Source: Actinomadura hibisca NBRC 15177 | Lineage (GTDB): Bacteria; Actinomycetota; Actinomycetes; Streptosporangiales; Streptosporangiaceae | DNA: 54,403 nucleotides | NCBI RefSeq assembly: GCF_001552635.1 | Contig: NZ_BCRO01000089.1 | Span: 1 to 54,403, forward strand | Direction: 5' to 3' | In this document: piece by piece, positions 47,360-54,403 of the stretch | How the letters are laid out: the number at the start of each line of letters is the position of its first letter | Numbering within the stretch: position 1 is the first letter of the stretch | The notes under the pieces: model-generated | The model's input: only the letters and a program-made list of their open reading frames with translations | Told to the model about the DNA's origin: nothing | Database searches by the model: none | Made by a program: the position numbers and the translations under genes

Positions 47360-48238
47360 ATGTTGCCCACGTGGATTCGCCACCATCTCGCCGCGCTGCG
47401 CGCGCTGCTGCTGTTCACCGTGCTGCTTGGCGTCGTCTATCCGCTGGCGGTGTTCGCCGTCGGGCGGGTGCCGGGGCTGGCGGCGAAGGCCGACGGCTCG
47501 GTCGTCACGGTGGAGGGGAGGGTGGTTGGCAGCTCAAGCCTCGGCCAGTCGTTCACCGACGCTGATGGGAAGCCGCTCAGGCAGTACTTCCAGAGTCGTC
47601 CGTCCAACGCCGGTGACGGCTACGACCCCACCGCGTCCTCGGCGGGCAACCTCGGGCCGGAAAGCGTCGTCGACTCCACAGAGGCCCCGAGCCTGCTCAC
47701 CCAGGTCTGCGCGCGCAGCAAGGCCGTCGGTGAACTGGAGGGGGTGAGCGGCGCGCGGCCGTTCTGTACGCCGGGCGGCGTCGGCGCGGTGCTGGCGGTG
47801 TTCGGCGACCGCGCCAAGGACGGCACCGTTCCGCGCCCGACGCGCGTGGTCAGCGTGAACGAGCAGGAAGGTGTGGCGAAGGCTCCCTTCGCCGCGACCT
47901 ACCGGGGCGTGCGCGTCGAGCTGGCCAGGGTTGGTGAGGACTACGCGAAGGGCCTGGTCGTTCCGATCAAGGGCGACGCTCCCGCGCGGCCTGCTGTGCC
48001 CGCCGACGCGGTCACCGCCAGCGGCAGCGGCCTCGATCCGCACATCTCGCCGGAGTACGCCGCCCTCCAGATCAAGCGGGTCGCGCAGGCCCGAAGAGTC
48101 GCTCCGGCGCAGGTGGCCGCGCTCGTCAGGAACAACCGGACGGGTCGGGCGCTCGGCTTCATGGGCGAGCCCGCCGTCAACGTCCTCACCCTCAACATCG
48201 CCCTCGACCGGCGCTTCCCAGTGAATGGAGCAGACTGA
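47360..48238 (+). CDS. kdpC: K+-transporting ATPase subunit KdpC, enlarged
   Basis: 292 residues against about 190 in E. coli. One N-terminal TM helix (about 13-35), then GSSSLGQSFTDADGKPLRQY and FQSRPSNAGDGYDPTASSAG, and the conserved end ADAVTASGSGLDPHISPEYA with GEPAVNVLTLNIALD. Between them lies about 100 extra residues with the protein's only two cysteines (C117, C136), suggesting an extracytoplasmic disulfide. KdpC stabilises ATP binding and complex assembly. It follows kdpB directly, and the DsbA-like gene overlaps or directly follows its 3' end. Confidence 0.93.
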   Translation: MLPTWIRHHLAALRALLLFTVLLGVVYPLAVFAVGRVPGLAAKADGSVVTVEGRVVGSSSLGQSFTDADGKPLRQYFQSRPSNAGDGYDPTASSAGNLGPESVVDSTEAPSLLTQVCARSKAVGELEGVSGARPFCTPGGVGAVLAVFGDRAKDGTVPRPTRVVSVNEQEGVAKAPFAATYRGVRVELARVGEDYAKGLVVPIKGDAPARPAVPADAVTASGSGLDPHISPEYAALQIKRVAQARRVAPAQVAALVRNNRTGRALGFMGEPAVNVLTLNIALDRRFPVNGAD

Positions 48239-48242
48239 TGGC

Positions 48243-48974
48243 ATGGGGGAGACGAGGAGAAGCCGTAAGCGACTCGTGCTGGCGCTGGTGGTGCCGTTCG
48301 CCGTGCTGGCGGTGATGCTCGCCGCCACGCTCACCCGGGGTGGTGACGACAGCGCCGAGGACGACGGGGGAGCCGCGATCGAGGAGGTCGAGGCGCCCTC
48401 GTCGCCGCAGGCCACCCCCACCTGGGCAGGCCCGACGCCCCCGCCCGACGACCGGGCCCTGTTCAGCGGCAGCGACTCCGCGCCGGTCACGATCGTCGAG
48501 TTCGGCGACTTCCAGTGCCCCAAGTGCGGCACGTTCGCCCGCACGATCAAGCCCGAGCTGAAGCGCCGCTACGTGGACACCGGCGTGGTGCGGTTCATCT
48601 GGCGGGACTTCCCGACCTTCGGCAAGGAGTCCGAACGCGCCGCCCGCGCCTCGCGCGCGGCGGCGCGGCAGGGGAAATTCTGGCAGTTCCACGACGCGCT
48701 GTACGCGCGCCAGTCCAAGCGCATGAACAGCGGAAAGATCGACGACGGGTTCCTGCGCGACATCGCCCGTACCGCCGGGCTGGACGTGGCGCGCTTCGAC
48801 ACCGACCGCCGGTCCGCGGCCGTCCGCAAGGCCGTGGAGGACGACTTCGGGTTCGGGCAGCGGCTCGGCGTCCCCGGCACGCCCGCCTTCCTCATCAACG
48901 GCTCGCCGTTCTTCGGCGCGCAACCCCTCAAGGAGTTCGAGAAGGCGATCGAGAAGGCCCGCGTCGAGAAATAG
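48243..48974 (+). CDS. Membrane-anchored DsbA-like thiol-disulfide oxidoreductase
   Basis: 243 residues from ATG 48243; an ATG at 48225 inside kdpC would add six residues. Basic start MGETRRSRKR, one membrane anchor (LVLALVVPFAVLAVMLAATL), a Pro-rich spacer, then a thioredoxin-4/DsbA-like domain: SAPVTIVEFGDFQCPKCGTF with the CPKC active site, a helical insert (FWQFHDALYARQSKRMNSGK), and the cis-Pro loop GVPGTPAFLINGSPFFGAQP. It should oxidise or isomerise thiols of exported proteins. Being joined to kdp is unusual and suggests that KdpC's cysteine pair may be a client. Confidence 0.9.
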   Translation: MGETRRSRKRLVLALVVPFAVLAVMLAATLTRGGDDSAEDDGGAAIEEVEAPSSPQATPTWAGPTPPPDDRALFSGSDSAPVTIVEFGDFQCPKCGTFARTIKPELKRRYVDTGVVRFIWRDFPTFGKESERAARASRAAARQGKFWQFHDALYARQSKRMNSGKIDDGFLRDIARTAGLDVARFDTDRRSAAVRKAVEDDFGFGQRLGVPGTPAFLINGSPFFGAQPLKEFEKAIEKARVEK

Positions 48975-48988
48975 GGGACTTTCCCCTA
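48972..48988. promoter_or_regulatory. Inverted repeat TAGGGGA-CTT-TCCCCTA
   Basis: Perfect 7-base arms with a 3-base centre, starting at the stop codon of the DsbA-like gene and 85 bases before the ABC ATPase start. Palindromes of the TAGGG...CCCTA kind precede MacB-type ABC operons in actinomycetes and are typical NarL/LuxR-type response-regulator sites. It could instead act as a short terminator. Confidence 0.5.
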
Positions 48989-49072
48989 CCTCACCAGGAG
49001 GGTTGAGCCCATCGGCCCGCGCCCGCGCCGTCCATAGCGTCGTTCCCACCAGCCCACAGGGAAGGAACGGCG

Positions 49073-49843
49073 ATGTACGAGGGAACAGGTGAGGCGCTCC
49101 GCCTGGAGGCGGTGCGCAAGGTCTACGGCGACGACGCCAACCGGGTGACCGCGCTGGACGGCGTCTCGCTGGCGCTGCCCGCCGGGTCGTTCACGGCGGT
49201 GATGGGGCCGTCCGGCTCCGGCAAGAGCACGCTGCTGCACTGCGCCGCCGGGCTCGACCGGCCCGACGGCGGCCGGGTGTTCGTGGACGGCGCGGAGCTG
49301 CCCGGCGGCTCGGAGGCCGCGCTGACCAGGTTCCGGCGCGGCCGGGTCGGGTTCGTGTTCCAGCACTTCAACCTGCTGCCGACGCTGGACGTGCTCCAGA
49401 ACGTGACGCTGCCGCTGCGGCTCGCGGGCCGCCGCGCCGACCGCACCCGGGCCCGCGCCGTCCTGGAGCGGGTCGGCCTCGGCGACCGGCTGCACCACCT
49501 GCCCGCCGAGCTGTCGGGCGGCCAGCAGCAGCGCGTCGCCATCGCCCGCGCGCTGGTCACCGAGCCGAAGGTGGTCTTCGGCGACGAGCCGACCGGCGCG
49601 CTGGACACCCGCAGCGCCCGCCAGGTGCTCGGGCTGCTCCAGGAGGCGGTGCGGGTGCACGGGCGGACCGTCGTCATGGTCACCCACGACCCGGTCGCCG
49701 CCTCCTACGCCGACGCGGTGCTGTTCCTGACCGACGGCCGGATCGTCGGGCACGTGGCGCGTCCCACCGCCGAGCAGATCGCGGAGCGGATGACCCACCT
49801 GGCCGAGGCCGCCGAGCGGTCCGCGTTCGCGACGGAGGCATGA
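49073..49843 (+). CDS. ABC transporter ATP-binding protein, MacB/LolD type
   Basis: 256 residues. Walker A MGPSGSGKSTLL, Q-loop FVFQHFNLLPTLDVLQNV, signature ELSGGQQQRVAIARAL, Walker B VVFGDEPTGALD and H-loop VMVTHDP. The FNLLPTLDVLQNVTLPL text marks the MacB/LolD subfamily, which drives export or mechanotransmission from the membrane rather than import. Ribosome site AAGGAA. It is coupled by ATGA to an FtsX-like permease. Confidence 0.93.
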   Translation: MYEGTGEALRLEAVRKVYGDDANRVTALDGVSLALPAGSFTAVMGPSGSGKSTLLHCAAGLDRPDGGRVFVDGAELPGGSEAALTRFRRGRVGFVFQHFNLLPTLDVLQNVTLPLRLAGRRADRTRARAVLERVGLGDRLHHLPAELSGGQQQRVAIARALVTEPKVVFGDEPTGALDTRSARQVLGLLQEAVRVHGRTVVMVTHDPVAASYADAVLFLTDGRIVGHVARPTAEQIAERMTHLAEAAERSAFATEA

Positions 49844-51204
49844 CGATGGTCGCGCTGGCCCTGCGCACCCTGCGGCACCGCGCCGGAGGTTCGGCCGCGA
49901 GCTTCCTGGCGCTGCTGTTCGGCGCGACCGTGCTGATGGCGTTCGCCTCGATGCTGGACGTGGCGATCGCGGGCGACGCGCGCGGCTCGGCCCGCGAGAC
50001 GCTGGTGCTGATGGCCACCGTCGTCGGCGGCTGGGGACTGATGCTGGTGGTGCTGGCCGTGGTGTCGACGCTGACGCTGGCGGTGCGGCAGCGCGCCGCC
50101 GAGACCGCGCTGCTGAAGAGCCTCGGCGCGACCCCGGCGCGGCTCGCGCGGGCGATCGTTGGGGAGGCCGCCGTGCTGGCGCTGCTCGCCGGGGCGCTGG
50201 CCGTCGTGCCGGGCGTGCTGGCGGGACGCGGCCTGCTGGCGCTGCTGCACTCCACCGACCAGGTGCCGGAGGACATCGGCTACACGTTCGGGCCGCTCGC
50301 GCCCGTCATGGGGATCGGGATCGTGCTGGTCGCGGCGGTGCTGGCGGCGCTGGTCACCGCGCGCCGCACCACGCGCGGCCCGGTCGTGGAGTCGATCAAC
50401 GACGCCGAGACCGGCCGCACGCGGATGAGCAAGAAGCGCATGGTGGCGGCGGGGCTGTTCCTGGCCCTGGGCGTGGACCTGGCGGTCGTCACCGCGACCG
50501 TCATGCGCGACGAGGCGGAGGCCGCCATAGCGACGGCCGGGCAGGCCGACATCCTCGCGTCGATCGGGCTGGCGCTGCTGGCCCCGGTGCTGGTGCGGCG
50601 GGCGGTGGGGCTGCTGGCGGGGCCGCTGCGCCTGGCCGGGGTCGCAGGCGAGCTGGCGGCGGCGGGGCTGCGCCGCCGGACGGGGCAGGCCGCGGCCGTG
50701 GTGACGCCGATCGTGCTGTTCACAGGCATCGGGATCGGGACGTTGTACATGCAGGCGACCGAGAACGCGGCGGCGAAGGCGGCCGGGACGGCGGCCGCCG
50801 CCGAGCAGGAGAACGTGCAGACCCTGAACCTGGTGGTCATCGGGATGATCGTGGCGTTCACCGCGCTGATGGTGGTCAACACGCTGATCGCCGCGACCGC
50901 GCACCGCCGCCGCGAGTTCGGGCAGCAGCGGCTGGCGGGGGCGACGCCGGGCCAGGTGCTGGGCGCGGCGGCGGTGGAGGGGACGGTGCTGGCCCTGGTG
51001 GGGCTGGCGTGCGGGACGGTCGCGTCGCTGTTCACGATCATGCCGTTCGGGTCGGTCCGGGGTGGGAGCGTGGTGCCGGAGGGCGGTCCGTGGATCTATC
51101 TGGGCATGGCGGCGGTGGCGTTCGCGCTGACGCTGGGGACGGCGCTGGGAGCGACGCGGCGGGCGTTGCGGACTCCGGCGGTGGTGGCGGTGGCGGCGTC
51201 CTGA
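49840..51204 (+). CDS. FtsX-like ABC permease
   Basis: 454 residues, MacB-type permease with about eight to ten membrane segments in two FtsX units. RQRAAETALLKSLGATPARL and HRRREFGQQRLAGATPGQVL are the two FtsX-domain signature loops before the later membrane helices. It forms the export pump with the coupled ATPase. In actinomycetes such pumps are often switched on by cell-envelope stress through a two-component system; none is present here. Substrate unknown. Confidence 0.9.
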   Translation: MTMVALALRTLRHRAGGSAASFLALLFGATVLMAFASMLDVAIAGDARGSARETLVLMATVVGGWGLMLVVLAVVSTLTLAVRQRAAETALLKSLGATPARLARAIVGEAAVLALLAGALAVVPGVLAGRGLLALLHSTDQVPEDIGYTFGPLAPVMGIGIVLVAAVLAALVTARRTTRGPVVESINDAETGRTRMSKKRMVAAGLFLALGVDLAVVTATVMRDEAEAAIATAGQADILASIGLALLAPVLVRRAVGLLAGPLRLAGVAGELAAAGLRRRTGQAAAVVTPIVLFTGIGIGTLYMQATENAAAKAAGTAAAAEQENVQTLNLVVIGMIVAFTALMVVNTLIAATAHRRREFGQQRLAGATPGQVLGAAAVEGTVLALVGLACGTVASLFTIMPFGSVRGGSVVPEGGPWIYLGMAAVAFALTLGTALGATRRALRTPAVVAVAAS

Positions 51205-51214
51205 TGTTGCTTTC

Positions 51215-51250
51215 GCGCCCGTCTCTCGCCGCCAGGTGAGGGGCGGGCGC
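51215..51250 (+). terminator. Weak hairpin after ABC permease gene
   Basis: gcgcccg pairs with cgggcgc across a loop of about 22 bases; a poor terminator, but the only hairpin between the two genes. Confidence 0.3.
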
Positions 51251-51261
51251 AGCCGTTTCCC

Positions 51262-51290
51262 TTGTGCTCTTCTTGTCTCGCTCGCATACT
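51262..51290 (+). promoter_or_regulatory. Promoter, TTGTGC-N17-CATACT
   Basis: A -35 TTGTGC (51262-51267) and -10 CATACT (51285-51290) separated by an ideal 17 bases, 34 bases before the start of the 7-TM protein gene, with a palindrome directly downstream at the likely transcription start. Confidence 0.6.
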
Positions 51291-51308
51291 GGGTGAGTAC
51301 TCACTCAG
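51289..51308. promoter_or_regulatory. TetR-type operator ctggGTGAGTACTCACtcag
   Basis: A 20-base palindrome with one mismatched pair and a perfect 12-base core (51293-51304), overlapping the -10 end and the presumed start of transcription. The GTGAGT-ACTCAC type is bound by many TetR repressors. No tetR gene adjoins it. Confidence 0.6.
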
Positions 51309-51323
51309 TGAGGGGAGCGGGCC

Positions 51324-52181
51324 ATGACCGACACCGTCGAGGCCGCGCACGGCATGCGTCCGGGTCCGGGGGCACGGCTGGTCTCGGGCGTGCTGGGCTT
51401 CTGGACGCACGGTCGGCGCGTCGAGCGTGTCTGCTACGTGGTCGGCGGGCTGCTCCTGCTCTCCGGGCTGCTGCATCTGGGCGTGTTCGCGGTGGACGGC
51501 GGGCCGTGGGAGGGGCCGGTGTCGTGGCGGAAGCCCGTCACGTTCGGGCTGTCGTTCGGCCTGACGCTGATCACGATCGCGTGGGTGGCGTCGTTCGTGC
51601 CGCTGGGGGAGCGGGCGCGCCGCGTGCTGCTGGGGGTGTTCGCGGGTGCGTGCGTCGTCGAGGTCGCGCTGATCACGTTGCAGGGCTGGCGGCGCGTGCC
51701 GTCCCACTTCAACATGGAGACCGGCTTCGACACGGCCGTGTCGCGGGTGCTGGCGGCGGGCGGGGCCGTGCTGATCGTGACGCTGGTCTGGCTCACCACC
51801 GCCGCCTTCCGCCGGGACGGCAGGGATGGCCGGGACGGCCGGGACGGTTGGGGCGCGCCCAGCATGCGGCTGGCGGTCCGCGCGGGTCTGGCGGCGCTGA
51901 TGGTGGCGCTGGCCACCGGCGCGGCGATGATCGCGCGCGGGGTCGTCCAGGTGACGACCGGCCACCAGGAGACCGCCTACCACGTGGCGGGGGCGCTGAA
52001 GCCAGCGCACGCGGTCACGATGCACGCCGTGCTGGTGCTGCCCGCACTGGCGTGGTTGCTGACCTTCACCCGCCTGCCGGAGGCGCGCCGCGTCCGCGCG
52101 GTCGCGCTCACGACGGGGCTTTACGCGGCCGTCGCGGTGGTGGTGACGGCCTGGTCGCTGGTCGCCTTCGTCACGGCCTGA
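51324..52181 (+). CDS. Seven-TM membrane protein, unknown function
   Basis: 285 residues, about seven hydrophobic segments. Conserved-looking segments are LHLGVFAVDGGPWEGPVSWR, KPVTFGLSFGLTLITIAWVA, WRRVPSHFNMETGFD and HVAGALKPAHAVTMHAVLVL, with several His and charged residues near the membrane that could bind metal or substrate. A loop contains RDGRDGRDGRDG, encoded by a 9-base tandem repeat at about 51817-51846. Not recognised. The gene has its own promoter and a TetR-type operator, suggesting inducible expression. Confidence 0.75.
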   Translation: MTDTVEAAHGMRPGPGARLVSGVLGFWTHGRRVERVCYVVGGLLLLSGLLHLGVFAVDGGPWEGPVSWRKPVTFGLSFGLTLITIAWVASFVPLGERARRVLLGVFAGACVVEVALITLQGWRRVPSHFNMETGFDTAVSRVLAAGGAVLIVTLVWLTTAAFRRDGRDGRDGRDGWGAPSMRLAVRAGLAALMVALATGAAMIARGVVQVTTGHQETAYHVAGALKPAHAVTMHAVLVLPALAWLLTFTRLPEARRVRAVALTTGLYAAVAVVVTAWSLVAFVTA

Positions 52182-52200
52182 GTGCGGCATACTGCGCACT
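52181..52200. promoter_or_regulatory. Inverted repeat AGTGCG-N8-CGCACT before murJ
   Basis: 6-base arms enclose GCATACTG, the same GCATACTG that begins the promoter/operator at 51284. It lies 24 bases before the murJ start. It may contain a -10 (CATACT) and bind a regulator. Confidence 0.35.
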
Positions 52201-52224
52201 CACCGACGTGGGGGTGGGTGCGCG

Positions 52225-54108
52225 ATGGCAGGGGAGCGGGCGAGACCGGGAGAGCCGGAGGGGTCGGGGGAGACGCAGCGGGAGAGGCCGGGAGAGCAGG
52301 AGCGGCTGAGGGAACGGGGCCGGATCGTGATGCCGGCGGTCTTCGAGGCCGCCGAGCGGGCCGAGCCCACGAAGAAGGCGCAGCGCGGCCTGGAACCGGT
52401 CCGCGACCCGTCCGAGGTCGCCGCGCCCGGCACCGCCGACCGCCCCGGCTGGGACGACGACGAGATCGGCAGCGCCGCGCAGGCCGCGCCGCCCGGCGTC
52501 GCGCACTCCAGCGCCGTGATGGCGGTCGGCACGGTCTTCTCCCGGCTCACCGGCTTCCTGCGCACCACCGTGATCGCCGCCGCGCTGGGCGGTGACCTGC
52601 TCGCCGACTCCTACCAGGTCGCCGAGATGATCCCCTACCAGGTGTACGAGCTGCTACTCGGCGGCTTGCTGGCCAGCGTGTTCGTGCCGTTCCTGGTGAA
52701 GCGCCGCAAGCTCGGCGCGGCGGACGGCGAGGCGGCCGAGCAGCGGCTGCTCACGGCCGCGCTGCTGGGCCTGACCGTGCTGACGGCGCTGGCGGTGGCG
52801 CTGGCCGGGCCGCTGGTGGCCGCCTACGCCGACGGCTACACGGGCCGCCAGCGCGAGGTGACGGTGCTGCTGACGCGCTGGTTGCTGCTTCAGGTCCTGT
52901 TCATCGGGATCAGCGGCATCGCGAGCGCGATGCTGAACGCGCGCAACCGGTTCGGCAGCCCGATGTGGGCGCCGGTCGTCAACAACCTGATCACCATGGG
53001 CGCGGGGCTGGTGTTCCTGGCCGTCGCGGGACCGGGCCGTGACCTGAACACGGTGACCGACGGCGAACTGAGCCTGCTGGCGGCCGGGTCCACCCTCGGG
53101 ACCGTGCTCCAGGGGCTGGTGCTGGCGTGGGCGTTGTGGCGGGCGGGGTTCCGGTGGCGGCCGAGGTTGGATCTGCGGGGTTCAGGCTTCGGGGAGGCGG
53201 TGCGGAACGCGGCCTGGATGCTGGTCTACATCGGGGTGTCGCAGACGGCGCTGCTGGTGACGGTGAACGTGGCGACGCGAGCGGGCAAGCGGGCGGCGCT
53301 GGAGGGCCACCAGTTCGCGGGGCCGGCCGTCTACAAGTTCGCGATGGTGGTCTTCCAGCTGCCGTACGCGATCATCGCGGTGTCGGTGATCACGGCGCTG
53401 CTGCCCCGGATGAGCGCGCACGTGGCGGACGGCCGCCGCGACCTGGTGCGGACGGACTTCTCGCGGGGCGTGCGCTTGTCGGCGGCGTTGCTGGTTCCGG
53501 CGGGACTGGGGTTGTTGGTGCTGGCGGTGCCGGTGTGCGTGCTGCTGTTCGCGCATGGGCGGATGCCGGTGGCAGGGGCCGAGCGGGTCGGGCACATCTT
53601 GATGGTGTTCGCGGTGCTGCTGATGCCGTTCGTGCTGTTCCAGCTGCAGATGAGGGTGTTCTACGCGCTGGGCGACACACGGACACCGGGCTTGCTGGCG
53701 ATTCCAGCGGGCCTGGTGCAGGTGGCGGTGGCGCTGGCGGCGTTGAAACTGGCACCGCCGGAGGATGTGGTGTTGTGGCTGCCGGTCGCTTATGGGTTGT
53801 TCTATTTGGTGGGGACGGCTGGGGCGACGTGGGTGCTGCGGCGGAGGTTGCGGGGGATGGACGGACGCCGGATTTTGCGGTCGTTGGGGTTGCTGCATTT
53901 GGCGGCGGTGCCGGGGGTGGTTTTCGCGGTGGGGGCTGTGTGGGGGTTTGGGCAGGCGGGCGAGGGTTGGTGGTCGGTGGTGGGGGCGATTGTGGTGGGT
54001 GGAGTGGGGGGTGGATTGTTGTATTTGGGGGTGGCGAAGGTGTTGAGAATTGCGGAGGTTGGTTACTTTTTGGGCATTGTGCGGAGTCAGGTGGGGAGGA
54101 TTGGTTAA
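52225..54108 (+). CDS. murJ: Lipid II flippase MurJ (MviN family) with N-terminal extension
   Basis: 627 residues. A hydrophilic, Glu/Arg/Pro-rich N-terminus of about 95 residues precedes 14 or so membrane segments. Typical MurJ text: AVMAVGTVFSRLTGFLRTTV, DSYQVAEMIPYQVYELLLGG, ASVFVPFLVKRR, AMLNARNRFGSPMWAPVVNN and FQLQMRVFYALGDTRTPGLL. MurJ flips lipid II across the membrane for peptidoglycan synthesis. The last 200 codons become progressively richer in G and T at third positions than the rest. Actinobacteria often carry several MurJ-like proteins; the principal one is usually near the replication origin, so this may be a paralogue. Confidence 0.9.
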   Translation: MAGERARPGEPEGSGETQRERPGEQERLRERGRIVMPAVFEAAERAEPTKKAQRGLEPVRDPSEVAAPGTADRPGWDDDEIGSAAQAAPPGVAHSSAVMAVGTVFSRLTGFLRTTVIAAALGGDLLADSYQVAEMIPYQVYELLLGGLLASVFVPFLVKRRKLGAADGEAAEQRLLTAALLGLTVLTALAVALAGPLVAAYADGYTGRQREVTVLLTRWLLLQVLFIGISGIASAMLNARNRFGSPMWAPVVNNLITMGAGLVFLAVAGPGRDLNTVTDGELSLLAAGSTLGTVLQGLVLAWALWRAGFRWRPRLDLRGSGFGEAVRNAAWMLVYIGVSQTALLVTVNVATRAGKRAALEGHQFAGPAVYKFAMVVFQLPYAIIAVSVITALLPRMSAHVADGRRDLVRTDFSRGVRLSAALLVPAGLGLLVLAVPVCVLLFAHGRMPVAGAERVGHILMVFAVLLMPFVLFQLQMRVFYALGDTRTPGLLAIPAGLVQVAVALAALKLAPPEDVVLWLPVAYGLFYLVGTAGATWVLRRRLRGMDGRRILRSLGLLHLAAVPGVVFAVGAVWGFGQAGEGWWSVVGAIVVGGVGGGLLYLGVAKVLRIAEVGYFLGIVRSQVGRIG

Positions 54109-54160
54109 TGGGAGAACTTTGGGTTCTGTGCTCGACCCACGACTCCAGCCCTGCGCCCTT

Positions 54161-54383
54161 TTGCCGGTGCCGTGCGCTCCGCGCCAAAGCCAGCGCTCCG
54201 CGCTAAAGGCACGCTCCGCACCAAGCTCACGCTCCGCGTTAAAGGCACGCTCCGCGCCACTACCTGAACCCGCGCTGCGCGCGTGTCCAAAGACGCCAGC
54301 CCCGTGCCCTGCACCCGACCAACAACCCCAGCCCGCGCCCCGCGCGTGACCAAGAACCTCAGCCCCGTGCCCGAACCCATCAC
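54161..54383 (-). repeat. Degenerate repeat tract (right copy, inverted relative to the left copy)
   Basis: Read on the minus strand this region repeats the layout at 109-320. The 20-base sequence ggtcacgcgcggggcgcggg occurs as its exact complement at 54332-54351, and about five units of the family TTARCGCGGAGCGTGRGC occupy 54259-54169 (on the minus strand). It follows the murJ stop and holds no gene that I believe in. Confidence 0.7.
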
Positions 54384-54403
54384 AGCGACCCTGGCCCCCG
54401 GGG

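Noticed and set aside
44989..47418. 809-residue open frame opposite kdpA/kdpB
   Set aside because: It is antisense to unmistakable KdpA and KdpB motifs, and its translation is low in complexity.
43631..48238. A KdpDE sensor-regulator pair with the kdp operon
   Set aside because: No histidine kinase or response regulator is present between 42500 and 54100; the gene after kdpC is a DsbA-like protein.
1..54403. tRNA, rRNA, CRISPR arrays, insertion sequences, prophage genes
   Set aside because: I looked for tRNA T-arm sequences, regularly spaced repeats with unique spacers, and transposase or integrase proteins, and found none; the only repeats are the degenerate tracts at the ends.

Overview
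The window is chromosomal DNA of a high-GC filamentous-type actinomycete. GC is very high, the third codon position is almost always G or C, GTG and TTG starts are common, and genes are packed with ATGA, GTGA or TTGA start/stop overlaps. SepH, DUF4193, DUF3710, DUF4235, an ECF42-type sigma factor, a mycothiol-dependent-isomerase-like protein, Scr1-type XRE regulators and several Ser/Thr kinases point to Actinobacteria. From the overall style I would guess Thermomonosporaceae (Actinomadura-like) or a relative, but that is inference. No tRNA, rRNA, CRISPR array, transposase or phage gene was seen.

Layout. (1) 1-346: non-coding tract of degenerate 18-20 bp repeats. (2) 403-4479: a DrrAB-type ABC exporter and, divergently, two bacterial PH-domain membrane proteins. 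(3) 4519-16554: a conserved envelope/division block with SepH, two membrane proteins, an aldonolactone oxidase, an MFS transporter, a lytic transglycosylase, ferrochelatase, an inositol-monophosphatase-like enzyme, a 62-residue protein and a CutR/CutS-like two-component system. (4) 16611-21102: two tandem receptor kinases with related kinase domains but different extracellular sensors; one sensor is a complete ABC-type solute-binding domain. (5) 21603-22803: a DUF4193 protein and a partner. (6) 22866-31391: an accessory block with a mycothiol-dependent-enzyme-like protein, DUF4235, a valyl-tRNA synthetase of the archaeal type, a TetR-controlled hydrolase pair and two acyl-CoA dehydrogenases. 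(7) 31444-38391, all on the minus strand: an XRE regulator group, a cytochrome P450, a YidC-like insertase, DUF6412, and a tightly coupled redox cluster.

That redox cluster (38391 down to 36008) is the best candidate for an undescribed system. It encodes an unrecognised cytosolic protein, a MauE-like membrane protein with a CGC motif, a MauD-like membrane thioredoxin with CGVC, a Tat-exported protein whose mature part has 12 cysteines and 6 tryptophans, and a small hydrophobic protein. All are joined by stop/start overlaps. The parts list parallels maturation of the methylamine dehydrogenase light chain, but no catalytic heavy chain is present.

(8) 38514-40345: thioesterase, dUTPase and DUF3710, which usually lie close to the DUF4193/SepH block, so the 16 kb between looks inserted. 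(9) 40329-43287: ECF42 sigma factor with DGPF and VOC partners, a 26-residue bL37-like ribosomal protein, and a PIG-L deacetylase. (10) 43459-48974: kdp operon (small ORF, kdpF, A, B, C) ending in a DsbA-like gene. The kdp promoter carries helically phased direct repeats, and kdpC is enlarged and carries a cysteine pair. (11) 49073-54108: a MacB-type ABC exporter, a 7-TM protein behind a strong promoter with a TetR-type palindrome, and MurJ. (12) 54109-54403: a second copy of the terminal repeat tract, inverted relative to the first.
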